Shown: one piece after another, positions 37,275 through 45,428 of the stretch | Layout of the letters: each line of letters starts with the position of its first letter | Numbering within the stretch: the stretch's first letter is position 1 | Made by a program: the position numbers and the translations under genes | Source: an uncultured Prevotella sp. | Lineage (GTDB): Bacteria > Bacteroidota > Bacteroidia > Bacteroidales > Bacteroidaceae | Assembly (NCBI GenBank): GCA_900554695.1 | Contig: USHV01000010.1 | Coordinates: 1-64,000 of the forward strand | DNA: 64,000 bases | Direction of reading: 5' to 3' | The notes under the pieces: model-generated | Told to the model about the DNA's origin: nothing | What the model saw: the letters and a program-made list of their open reading frames with translations, nothing else | The model's database searches: none

Positions 37275-37631
37275 ATATTTTGAATATTATATTGGTTTGT
37301 TGTCATTGTGAGAACAGGGTGTGGCGGCCTTCCGTCCCATTGTTCAATGCAAAGATAATTATTATTTTTTTCAAAACATTTTCTTTAGTGTTAAGATGTT
37401 GTCAGTATTGTTTGTAAAAAGGATGAAAGGTGGCGTATGGTGTCTTTCGGGCGTGTGTGTTTGAATAATTATGTAGTTATGAAAGGTGTTTAAAGTGGCG
37501 ATGTATTGATGTTGCTAATATATAGCGCATTGTTGCAATGCGCTGTTTACCATTTTGTGCTTTTATTATGTGACCGAAAGTCTTTTATTGTATGAAAGAG
37601 GTAGTGAAAAGTCAGAAAAATTGCTAAAATA
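37275..37631. other. AT-rich intergenic stretch
   Basis: A minus-strand TATCTTTG box (37350-37357) probably serves the phosphoesterase gene. Otherwise the sequence is AT-rich with no gene seen, and it leads into the AT-rich cassette that follows. Confidence 0.45.
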
Positions 37632-37663
37632 TTTGTATTTATGAGTTTATGTTTATATTTTTG
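37632..37663 (+). promoter_or_regulatory. Promoter of small-protein/DUF2335 cassette
   Basis: TTTG (37632-37635), exactly 20 bases, then TATTTTTG (37656-37663); 22 bases before the ATG at 37686. Confidence 0.75.
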
Positions 37664-37685
37664 CAATGATACATAATATTTTATC

Positions 37686-37889
37686 ATGAAAGGAATGAAT
37701 TTGCGCATTTCGCGGATAAATCTGCCTAAACATCCTACTATGTGGGGAATTGGCAGTCTGGGAAATATAAGCGGAAGCTATGTTTCTTTTGGAAGATATA
37801 TGAAAGGACGTGATGCGAAAGCCTTGCAAAGCGACTGGCAACAGATAGGAGCTGATATGCGTATGGCTCTTAGTAAAAGAAGAAAATAA
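37686..37889 (+). CDS. Small basic protein, function unknown
   Basis: A 67-residue very basic protein (MKGMNLRISRINLPKHPTMW... ending in SKRRK) with no membrane segment or recognised fold. A full promoter stands 22 bases ahead and the DUF2335 gene starts 6 bases after its stop, which is why I accept it as real despite its size. Base composition is more AT-rich than neighbouring genes. It may be a partner of the DUF2335 membrane protein; no function can be read from the sequence. Confidence 0.65.
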   Translation: MKGMNLRISRINLPKHPTMWGIGSLGNISGSYVSFGRYMKGRDAKALQSDWQQIGADMRMALSKRRK

Positions 37890-37895
37890 AATATT

Positions 37896-38384
37896 ATGGA
37901 TAGAGCCAAGGAAACCAATCCGGATAAGATTAGTAAAGAACGTAAAGTTACTGATGCGCCGGTAGATCTGAATGCTGTTTTAGAAAGTCTGCCGGAGGAT
38001 AAGCGTGACGTTATTATGTCAGCCATGTATGCCATTGAGCAGAAAAGTTACAGCGGACCATTGCCGGCTCCAGAGGATTTTGCTGAATACGAAAAGATAT
38101 TGCCAGGTTCTACTGACAGAATATTGAAGATGGCAGAGAAACAGGTTGACCACCGTATTTCTTCGGATAATAAAATCATTGATAACACCTACAGGCAAAG
38201 TGGCAGAGGACAGATTCTCGGTGCGATACTCGTAGTAATGTTCGGAGTTATAAGTCTGATACTCGGACTTACCGGACACGACAGCCTTGCCAAGTATATT
38301 GGTGTGACAACTGTTATTGGGTTGGCAGTTGTTTTTGTATTGAATAAAATACCGCTTCAGAATGATAAGAAAATAGATGACTGA
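37896..38384 (+). CDS. DUF2335-family membrane protein
   Basis: A 162-residue protein. A charged N-terminus leads to the DUF2335 core YSGPLPAPEDFAEYEKILPG with TDRILKMAEKQVDHR. Two membrane segments follow (about 107-128 and 133-150), then a short charged tail. The family has no defined function and is often found in accessory regions. It forms a two-gene unit with the 67-residue protein, with its own promoter and terminator, and is AT-rich compared with the flanks. This suggests a transferred cassette. Confidence 0.8.
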   Translation: MDRAKETNPDKISKERKVTDAPVDLNAVLESLPEDKRDVIMSAMYAIEQKSYSGPLPAPEDFAEYEKILPGSTDRILKMAEKQVDHRISSDNKIIDNTYRQSGRGQILGAILVVMFGVISLILGLTGHDSLAKYIGVTTVIGLAVVFVLNKIPLQNDKKIDD

Positions 38385-38404
38385 TTAGTATATATATGAA
38401 AAGT

Positions 38405-38437
38405 AAAGCGGCAGATTCTAATAGAGTCTGCCGCTTT
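38405..38437 (+). terminator. Terminator after DUF2335 gene
   Basis: AAAGCGGCAGA(T) paired with (G)TCTGCCGCTTT, about 13 pairs, followed by ATTTGTTTTT; 20 bases past the stop. Confidence 0.8.
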
Positions 38438-38566
38438 ATTTGTTTTTATATGGAGTATGTGTTCCTGTCTGGTTTCACATACCTGTTGTGTATGTTCTGC
38501 TGAAAGTGTTACGGTTGTTTCGATTTTATCACTTTCGTTTGGATATGTCTGTGAATGTAGTTGTCA

Positions 38567-39931
38567 TCAGTCCAGTTTCGGCACATCCGCCAGATAGCTC
38601 TGTATCTCCTCGTCGCTTATCTCGTAGTTGGTAAGGTCGCCGTTGAGATAGCTGTCATACGACGGCATGTCTATGAGTCCGTGGCCGCTGAGGTTGAAGA
38701 GTATCACTTTCTGCTCGCCGGTCTCCTTGCATTTCTTTGCCTCGCGTATGGTTGCCGCTATTGCGTGGCAGCTTTCCGGTGCCGGAACGATGCCTTCTGT
38801 GCGCGAGAAGATGATGCCCGCCTCGAACGATTCGAGCTGCGGAATGTCCATGCCGCGCATCATTCCGTCCTTGAGCAGCTGCGAGATGATGACTCCCGCA
38901 CCGTGGTAGCGCAGTCCGCCGGCGTGTATGTTGGCAGGTTTGAATTCATGACCCAGTGTGAACATCGGCAGCAGCGGAGTGTAGCCGGCCTCGTCGCCAT
39001 AGTCGTAGAGGAACTTGCCGCGTGTGAGCTTAGGACAGCTCGACGGTTCGGCTGCGATGTAGTCGGTCTTGCGTCCTTCGAGAATGGTGTGGCGCATGAA
39101 CGGGAAGGCTATGCCGCCGAAGTTGCTGCCACCTCCGAAGCATGCAATGATGGTGTCGGGATATTCGCCCGCCATAGCCATCTGTTTCTCGGCTTCAAGG
39201 CCTATGATGGTCTGGTGGAGTGCCACATGATTGAGCACCGAGCCAAGCGTATATTTGCAGTTGGGGGTTGTTGTGGCAAGCTCTATGGCTTCGGATATTG
39301 CAGTGCCGAGCGAACCGGAGTTGTTGGGGTCGCGCGTTATGATGTCCTTGCCGGCACGTGTTGACATAGACGGCGAGCCGGTGACGGTGGCACCGAATGT
39401 GCGCATGAGTATTCCGCGGTAAGGTTTCTGCTGGAGTGTTATCTTAACCTGATAGACGGCAGCCTCGAGTCCGAACACTTTGGCAGCGTAGCTCAGGGCT
39501 GCGCCCCACTGTCCGGCGCCCGTCTCGGTGGTGACATTGGTCACGCCCTCCTCGCGGCAGTAGTAACACTGGGGCAGGGCGGAGTTTATCTTGTGTGAGC
39601 CGAGCGGGTTCACGCTTTCGTTCTTGAAGTATATGTGGGCAGGAGTGTCGAGCGCTTTCTCCAGGGCATAGGCACGCACGAGCGGTGTGGCGCGGTAGTA
39701 TTTGTACATATCGAGCACCTTCTCAGGTATGTCTATCCAGGCATGCTCGGTGTCGAGTTCCTGTTTGCTACATTCCAGACTGAATATGTGTGCGAGGTCT
39801 TCAGGTGTCAGCGGCTTTTTTGTAGCCGGGTTAAGTGGAGGTAGGGGTTTGTTTGGCATGTCTGCCTGAATGTTGTACCACTGTGTGGGGATTTCAGACT
39901 CTTGTAATAGAAAACGTTTTTGTCTGTTCAT
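38567..39931 (-). CDS. trpB: Tryptophan synthase beta chain, TrpB2 type
   Basis: A 454-residue PLP enzyme joining indole and serine. The PLP lysine lies in NPLGSHKINSA, ETGAGQWG is the catalytic Glu/substrate loop, and GGGSNFGGIAFPF binds the cofactor phosphate. The long N-terminal extension and the SHKINSA form (not RAHKIN) mark the TrpB2 group. No trpA or other trp gene is adjacent. TrpB2 enzymes are thought to work without TrpA, using free indole. In a gut-type organism this could mean indole salvage. Confidence 0.92.
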   Translation of the reverse strand: MNRQKRFLLQESEIPTQWYNIQADMPNKPLPPLNPATKKPLTPEDLAHIFSLECSKQELDTEHAWIDIPEKVLDMYKYYRATPLVRAYALEKALDTPAHIYFKNESVNPLGSHKINSALPQCYYCREEGVTNVTTETGAGQWGAALSYAAKVFGLEAAVYQVKITLQQKPYRGILMRTFGATVTGSPSMSTRAGKDIITRDPNNSGSLGTAISEAIELATTTPNCKYTLGSVLNHVALHQTIIGLEAEKQMAMAGEYPDTIIACFGGGSNFGGIAFPFMRHTILEGRKTDYIAAEPSSCPKLTRGKFLYDYGDEAGYTPLLPMFTLGHEFKPANIHAGGLRYHGAGVIISQLLKDGMMRGMDIPQLESFEAGIIFSRTEGIVPAPESCHAIAATIREAKKCKETGEQKVILFNLSGHGLIDMPSYDSYLNGDLTNYEISDEEIQSYLADVPKLD

Positions 39932-40010
39932 TTTTACTGGTTTTTTAAGTGTGCAGTTGCAAATGTAACGAAATTATTTATAAAAAACTACAGATTGATG
40001 ATAAAATAGC

Positions 40011-40018
40011 TAACTTTG
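40011..40018 (+). promoter_or_regulatory. -7 box for symporter gene
   Basis: TAACTTTG ends 9 bases before the ATG at 40028, implying a leader of only a few bases. It overlaps an in-frame TTG at 40016, which therefore cannot be the start. Confidence 0.5.
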
Positions 40019-40027
40019 TATCTGTTT

Positions 40028-41482
40028 ATGATTATAATATACACTTTATTTGCATATTTCCTGATTTTGCTGTTCATAAGCCATGTTACAGGCCGCAGGG
40101 CAGACAACAGCACTTTTTTCAGTGGCAACAGACGGTCGCCGTGGTATATGGTGGCCTTCGGTATGATTGGCGCGTCTATATCGGGCGTCACGTTTGTGAG
40201 CGTTCCCGGCATGGTATTGACAAGCGATATGACCTACATCCAGACCTGCATCGGTTTCATCTTCGGCTATTTTGCCGTGGCGTTTATCCTGCTGCCGGTT
40301 TATTACAGGCTACGGCTGACAACCATATATTCTTATCTCGACCGCAGGTTAGGGCGACAGGCATACAGGACGGGCGCCGCTTTTTTCATCTTGTCTAAGG
40401 TCGTAGGCTCGGCGGTACGATTCTATGTGGTGTGCGCCATACTGCAACGCTTCGTGCTCGACGCCCTGGGCGTGCCGTTCGTGGTGACGGTTGTGGCCAT
40501 GGTGGGGCTCATCTGGCTATACACCCGGCGTGGAGGCATAAAGACACTCGTGTGGACAGACACGTTCCAGACGCTCTGCATGTTTGCCGCCCTGATACTT
40601 ATTATATATAATGTGGCGCGACATCTGGGAATGAGCATGGGCGAAGCTGCCGACATGGTGGCTGCCGACAGTCACAGCCGGATATTCGTATTCGATGACT
40701 GGATGACGAAACAGAACTTCTGGAAGCAGTTTCTCAGCGGCATATTCATCGTGATTGTGATGACAGGACTGGATCAGGACATGATGCAGAAGAACCTCAC
40801 GTGTAAGTCGTTGCGCGAGGCTCAGAAGGACATGTGCACTTATGGCTTCGCCTTCGTGCCTGCCAACCTGTTGTTTCTCTCGCTCGGTGTGCTGCTCGTG
40901 GCGCTTGCGTCGAAGGAAGGTGTGGCCTTGCCGGCATCGGGAGACGAGCTGTTGCCCATGTTCGCCGCCACGGGACAGATGGGCATGGCAGTGGTCGTGT
41001 TGTTCACGGTAGGGGTTGTGGCGTCGTCATTCTCGAGCGCCGATTCTGCCCTTACGGCTCTCACCACAAGCTGTTGTGTGGATCTTTGGTCGCGCCCTGA
41101 CGACGAGAAGCTGCGCCGCAGGGTGCATTTCGGCGTTTCGGCGGCGTTTGTGGTGTTCATTCTCTTGTTCCGTTCGCTCAACAGCACGAGCGTGATCGAC
41201 GCGATATATGTGCTTTGTTCATACACATACGGACCTCTGCTGGGACTGTTTGCCTACGGTCTGCTCACCAGACGCGGCGTGTCCGGACGCCTGGTGCCGT
41301 GGATAGCGGTGGCCTCGCCGGTGGTCTGCTTTGCGGTGGACAGCCTTTCAAAGACGGTGTTCGGCTATACTTTCGGCTATGAGCTGCTGATGCTCAACGG
41401 TCTGCTCACCTTTGCAGGACTGTGGATAACGGGAAGAAAAGAAACTGATGTTAAAAATATGAATGTGGCGGAGACATGCTGA
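40028..41482 (+). CDS. Sodium:solute symporter (SSS family)
   Basis: A 484-residue inner-membrane transporter with about 13 membrane segments. SSS features are the FFSGNRRSPWYMVAFGMIGASISGVTF region near the sodium site (in pieces: FFSGNRRSPW, GMIGASISGVTF), YLDRRLGRQAYRTGAAFF and SSFSSADSALTALTT late in the protein. Substrates in this family include sugars, amino acids, nucleosides and vitamins; nothing here fixes which. The ATG at 40028 is preferred because a TTG at 40016 overlaps the -7 box. Confidence 0.88.
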   Translation: MIIIYTLFAYFLILLFISHVTGRRADNSTFFSGNRRSPWYMVAFGMIGASISGVTFVSVPGMVLTSDMTYIQTCIGFIFGYFAVAFILLPVYYRLRLTTIYSYLDRRLGRQAYRTGAAFFILSKVVGSAVRFYVVCAILQRFVLDALGVPFVVTVVAMVGLIWLYTRRGGIKTLVWTDTFQTLCMFAALILIIYNVARHLGMSMGEAADMVAADSHSRIFVFDDWMTKQNFWKQFLSGIFIVIVMTGLDQDMMQKNLTCKSLREAQKDMCTYGFAFVPANLLFLSLGVLLVALASKEGVALPASGDELLPMFAATGQMGMAVVVLFTVGVVASSFSSADSALTALTTSCCVDLWSRPDDEKLRRRVHFGVSAAFVVFILLFRSLNSTSVIDAIYVLCSYTYGPLLGLFAYGLLTRRGVSGRLVPWIAVASPVVCFAVDSLSKTVFGYTFGYELLMLNGLLTFAGLWITGRKETDVKNMNVAETC

Positions 41483-41557
41483 GGCGGTGAGGAAAGACGG
41501 CGGGGTGGAGCAGAAGCTGTTCAGGCGGTGCCGCCGACGTCACATAATGAAGACGAG

Positions 41558-41592
41558 AAAAGGCAATGTCCCGATGTGGGGCATTGCCTTTT
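41558..41592. terminator. Terminator between symporter and trxB
   Basis: AAAAGGCAATGTCCC paired with GGGGCATTGCCTTTT, loop GATGT, T runs on both strands. Serves the convergent genes. Confidence 0.8.
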
Positions 41593-41683
41593 TGCATATT
41601 TATTTGTTGATGGTTCGGTTGTCGCGTGCCCGTGGGTGATTATCCTGTGGGCCGCTTGTGTGGCGCGCAGACGTGCCCGACGG

Positions 41684-42631
41684 TTATTTGCCGGTGGCTG
41701 CGAGATAGCGCTCAGCCTCAAGAGCGGCTTTGCATCCCGAGCCTGCTGCCACGATGGCCTGACGATATACGGAGTCGGCGCAGTCGCCTGCGGCGAACAC
41801 TCCAGGTATCTTTGTGCGCGGAGTGCCGTCTATGGTCTGTATGTATCCGGCTTCGTCGAGGTCGAGCCACTCACGGAACACGTCGGTGTTGGGCTTATGG
41901 CCTATGGCGAGGAAGAATCCGTCGATGGGCAGATCGTAGCGTTCCTCGTCGGGCTCGCCTTTGCGTTTCACCACGTGAGCACCTTCCACGCCGCTTTCGC
42001 CGTAAAGACCCACGGTGTTGTGTTCGTAGAGTATCTCTATCTTATCGTTGTTCTCCACACGGCGTTTCATTGCCTCTGATGCGCGCAGATAAGGCTTGCG
42101 CACAATCATATACACCTTGTTGCACAGATGTGAGAGGTAGTCGGCCTCTTCGCACGCGGTGTCGCCGCCGCCTACTACAGCCACTGTCTTCTTGCGATAG
42201 AAGAATCCGTCGCATGTGGCGCATGCGCTCACTCCCAGTCCGTTGTATTTCTTCTCGTCGTCGAGACCGAGATATTTGGCGCTCGCTCCGGTAGCGATAA
42301 TCACCGTGTCGGCCTCAATCTCGTCACCGCGGTCGGTGGTGAGCAGGTAGGGAGCCTTAGAAAGGTCGGCCTTTACGATTATTCCGTCGCGCACGTCAGC
42401 GTCGAAACGCTCAGCCTGGTTGCGCAGATCCATCATCATCTGGTTGCCGTCAACGCCCTGCGGATAGCCGGGGAAGTTGTCGACCATGGTTGTCTGTGTG
42501 AGCTGACCGCCCGATTGCAGACCGCAGTAAACCATAGGATGCAGGTTGGCGCGTCCGGCATAGATGGCCGCTGTGTATCCGGCCGGTCCGCTGCCGATAA
42601 TGAGGCAGCGTGTATGTTCTCTGTTTGCCAT
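41684..42631 (-). CDS. trxB: Thioredoxin reductase
   Basis: A 315-residue flavoprotein reducing thioredoxin with NADPH. It shows FAD-binding GSGPAG (13-18), redox-active CATC (137-140), NADPH-binding VGGGDTACEEA and a C-terminal GVFAAGDCAD FAD motif. It follows the glutathione-peroxidase gene by 4 bases on the same strand, so the reductase and the peroxidase it may feed through thioredoxin are one operon. Confidence 0.96.
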   Translation of the reverse strand: MANREHTRCLIIGSGPAGYTAAIYAGRANLHPMVYCGLQSGGQLTQTTMVDNFPGYPQGVDGNQMMMDLRNQAERFDADVRDGIIVKADLSKAPYLLTTDRGDEIEADTVIIATGASAKYLGLDDEKKYNGLGVSACATCDGFFYRKKTVAVVGGGDTACEEADYLSHLCNKVYMIVRKPYLRASEAMKRRVENNDKIEILYEHNTVGLYGESGVEGAHVVKRKGEPDEERYDLPIDGFFLAIGHKPNTDVFREWLDLDEAGYIQTIDGTPRTKIPGVFAAGDCADSVYRQAIVAAGSGCKAALEAERYLAATGK

Positions 42632-42635
42632 AATC

Positions 42636-43184
42636 TTAAAGAAGTTCTTCTATTTGTTTTGCTATGTTTTCGATGCTTTCTGTCGGCTCGAAGCGTGCTA
42701 CGACCATACCTTTCTTGTTGATGAGGAATTTGGTGAAATTCCATTTGATGTCGGGTTTCTGTTTGTAGTCAGGGTCTGCTTCTGAAAGCATTTTCTCAAG
42801 AACCGGAGTGAGCGGATGGCTCTCGTCCCATCCGGCGAAGCCTTTCTGCTGTTGCAGGAACTTGTATAATGGGTCGGCGTCGTCGCCGTTTACCTTCAGT
42901 TTTTTGAAGCGTGGAAACTCTGTTCCGTATGTGAGCTTGCAGAAGTTGTGTATTGATTCGTCTGTGCCCGGTGCCTGCTGACCGAACTGGTTGCAGGGGA
43001 AGTCGAGTATTTCGAAACCTTGTGAGTGATATTTTTCATAGAGTTTCTCAAGCTCTTCGTATTGTGGGGTGAAACCGCATTTGGTCGCGGTGTTTACAAT
43101 GAGCAGCACTTCGTTGGCATACTCTTTCAATGATACGTATTTTCCTTTTCTGTCTTTTACTGAGAAATCGTAAACGGTTTTCAT
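42636..43184 (-). CDS. Cysteine-type glutathione/thioredoxin peroxidase
   Basis: A 182-residue peroxidase. The peroxidatic Cys36 is in NTATKCGFTPQ, Gln in FPCNQFGQQAPG and Trp in WNFTKFL complete the catalytic set. The second cysteine in FPCNQ is the usual resolving partner of thioredoxin-dependent members. It is a Cys enzyme, not a selenoprotein. It reduces hydrogen or lipid peroxides and is cotranscribed with trxB. A minus-strand TATCTTTG box at 43214-43221 lies 30 bases before the start. Confidence 0.93.
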   Translation of the reverse strand: MKTVYDFSVKDRKGKYVSLKEYANEVLLIVNTATKCGFTPQYEELEKLYEKYHSQGFEILDFPCNQFGQQAPGTDESIHNFCKLTYGTEFPRFKKLKVNGDDADPLYKFLQQQKGFAGWDESHPLTPVLEKMLSEADPDYKQKPDIKWNFTKFLINKKGMVVARFEPTESIENIAKQIEELL

Positions 43185-43213
43185 TTTTTTTGTGTTGATT
43201 TGTCTTTGTCTGG

Positions 43214-43221
43214 CAAAGATA
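43214..43221 (-). promoter_or_regulatory. -7 box for gpx-trxB operon
   Basis: Reads TATCTTTG on the minus strand, 30 bases before the peroxidase start. No TTG at the ideal distance. Confidence 0.5.
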
Positions 43222-43330
43222 AGGATTTTATATGATTAAGAATAATGCTTTTGGCATAATTTAATCTAAATGATAGGAATTTCCTCTTAAAGTTTAGGGA
43301 AATTCCTATTAACAAATATGAAAATTACCA

Positions 43331-43361
43331 TTGTGTCGTATTATATATTTAAATATCTTTG
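43331..43361 (+). promoter_or_regulatory. Promoter of Tyr/Asp-rich lipoprotein gene
   Basis: TTG (43331-43333), 20 bases, TATCTTTG (43354-43361); 34 bases before the ATG at 43395. Confidence 0.75.
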
Positions 43362-43394
43362 CGGTAGAATAAAAACAATAAAAAACATACAGCT

Positions 43395-44051
43395 ATGAAA
43401 AATCTGAAACTCTTATTGGCAGTTCTCGTTTTCGGAGCGTTGCCGTTATCGTTTACAAGTTGCGATGATCCTTGGGGATGGGATTATTACGATTATTATG
43501 GAGACTGGTATGATGATTATGACTGGTATGACGACGCGTTCGATTATGGCACCGATCGTATGCAGCTCATGGCAAGCACTCTGCGCGGTCATTGGGAGGG
43601 TACGATGAGAAACGAATATACCGACGACTACGGACAGCGTGTGTATGTGGATATGTATGTTTATTTCGAGTTCGACCAGTACAACAGCCGCTCACTGAAC
43701 GGACGCGGACGTGAGGTGGACTATGTGGGCAACGAGAGTCAGGAGTTGCGCTTCGCGTGGTATATAGATCCGCGGACCGGAAACATAAATATAAGATATG
43801 ACAACAGCGGATATACATTCGTGCTCGACTCGCGCGGAAACAGTCAGACTTCCGGATTCAGTCTCGACGATGATTACTTCAGCGGTGTGATGGAGGGCGT
43901 GAACAACGACGAGCTGATATATTTCGACTGCGCACGCACGACATGGGCAAAGCCGTCACTGCCGTTCACGACTCAGAAAAAGGCCGCTGCGGCAAACGAC
44001 AGCGTGAAACTGAAATATACGGATAACCTGAAGTTCAGAAGCAGACAATAG
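43395..44051 (+). CDS. Tyr/Asp/Trp-rich lipoprotein, function unknown
   Basis: A 218-residue exported lipoprotein with signal peptide and lipobox LSFTSCDD (Cys23). Directly after it comes an extraordinary stretch (about 24-52) made almost only of Asp, Tyr and Trp with a few Gly. The rest is a beta-rich domain with a lipocalin-like pattern (GHWEGTMRNEY, YVYFEFDQY, LRFAWYIDPRTGNINI). I do not recognise a family with a known function. The acidic-aromatic stretch could bind metal, peptidoglycan or carbohydrate. It has its own strong promoter. Confidence 0.75.
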   Translation: MKNLKLLLAVLVFGALPLSFTSCDDPWGWDYYDYYGDWYDDYDWYDDAFDYGTDRMQLMASTLRGHWEGTMRNEYTDDYGQRVYVDMYVYFEFDQYNSRSLNGRGREVDYVGNESQELRFAWYIDPRTGNINIRYDNSGYTFVLDSRGNSQTSGFSLDDDYFSGVMEGVNNDELIYFDCARTTWAKPSLPFTTQKKAAAANDSVKLKYTDNLKFRSRQ

Positions 44052-44499
44052 GATGCAGGCCGGTGTGATGCGGGCAACGGGTATCCGGAAAATAAGGCCG
44101 TTCGGGCGGAGTCAGACAGGATGGAAACGCTGTAAAGCCCGGACGGCATAGTGGAAGAGCCGGAACGGAATGATGAAAAAGTCCGGATAATGCCGGGAAA
44201 CGGAACATATCGATGCAGGATAAAGTCTGTCTTGAGGCATAAGACGGAATTTCTTCAGACATAAGAAAAGACGTATCGGAATATGAGAAACTCGTATCTG
44301 AGTGTAAGAAAGCCTGTATCTGAGTGTAAGAAACCTTGTCTCGAGTCCTTAAACGTCAGCTGTCGGAATCTGGAACGGACTGTATGGAAGACGCTAAAGG
44401 CTGATGACGTGATAAGGCACACGGGTAACGGAAAGTCTGGACGACGTATAATCCGCGTCAGAACGGAGCGGAAGATGGTTAAGTTAAGAGTATAAAGGC
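44052..44499 (+). ncRNA. Candidate long 3' UTR or small RNA, purine-rich
   Basis: About 450 bases between the lipoprotein stop and a strong terminator. The plus strand is markedly purine-rich with many CCGGA/CGGAA words. It contains a direct repeat of GTATCTGAGTGTAAGAAA (44294-44311 and 44316-44333). The only frame of note (70 codons from 44283) has no motif. This looks transcribed from the upstream promoter or an internal one. Confidence 0.35.
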
Positions 44500-44533
44500 A
44501 ACGGGCAGGAACGTGTTTGAGTTCCTGCCCGTT
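44500..44533 (+). terminator. Strong plus-strand terminator
   Basis: AACGGGCAGGAAC paired with GTTCCTGCCCGTT (13 bp), loop of 8, then ATTTTTT. It lies about 450 bases past the nearest upstream stop codon. Confidence 0.8.
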
Positions 44534-44816
44534 ATTTTTTATGTGTCATTATGGATTATCGTGTGCTACGGTGTGCCGCTGTTCCTGACTCATTGGTAGA
44601 TTCGCGGGGATTGGATTTATTCATTAAGAGCAACAGAATGACGGAAAATGTTTATGCAATGCGTGGGAGACAAATCATGAAAGGACATATTATTGCGTGG
44701 CGATAAACCGGCATTGCCGCGACCGGTAAATCGTCACCGCACGTCAGACCCATAGCTCTTCGTGCTTTTTCTTATGCCTGATACCGGTGTGTTGACGAAA
44801 ACCCGCGGGACGATCT

Positions 44817-45280
44817 TACAATTTTTCTTGACTAAATTTTGACAAAATATTTTCGCAAAAGAGATGTAAAGGAATGTTAAATTCAGCGATATGAAGGCCA
44901 TTTCGGGTTTTATAGTCTTTCGATATACCCCATAGCATAGTCCGAAATCACTCGTTTCGCTTTCTGATAATGCCCGTTTCGCAGTCCTAAAAAGCCCATT
45001 TCGGGGTGCGATATGGTGCTTTTCTGCCCCTGAAATGGGCCATATTGCATGCCAATATGGTGCTTTTTGCAAAACGATAGAATAGTCGTTAAACATAAAT
45101 TGCTGACATTCAATATATTATGGAAACCTCTTATGTTTCGCGTATTTGCGCCCGAAGAAGAGTCAGTCCGCAAATACGCGCTTATTTTATGGGGTAGGAC
45201 AGAAAACCAAGTCTAAAAAATCACAGGTTACAGAAAATCTGTAAGTGACCCATATTGTTTTCATTACGGTAGGAGAAAAT
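44817..45280 (+). repeat. Structured intergenic repeat, copy D
   Basis: The best-formed copy. Stem II is GCCCATTTCGGGG (44994-45006) with CCCCTGAAATGGGC (45027-45040). Stem III is CCATATTG/CAATATGG (45040-45047 with 45053-45060). Stem IV is a perfect 12-bp CGCGTATTTGCG with its complement (45139-45150 with 45169-45180). It lies between the convergent lipoprotein and nuclease genes. Confidence 0.9.
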
Positions 45281-45428
45281 CGCCTTTCAACGTAATAAAA
45301 AAATGCAGCTTCACGACTGAAACTGCATCTTTTTATTGAGGCTTAACCTCACTGAATTTCTTATGTCCGCTTTTTTATATGTCATCACACCGTTTCGCGT
45401 ATGGCGGCATGGCGGTGTTCACCGTACG

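Noticed and set aside
44283..44495. A 70-codon frame in the purine-rich region.
   Set aside because: It contains the direct repeat, has no motif, and its composition reflects the skewed strand.
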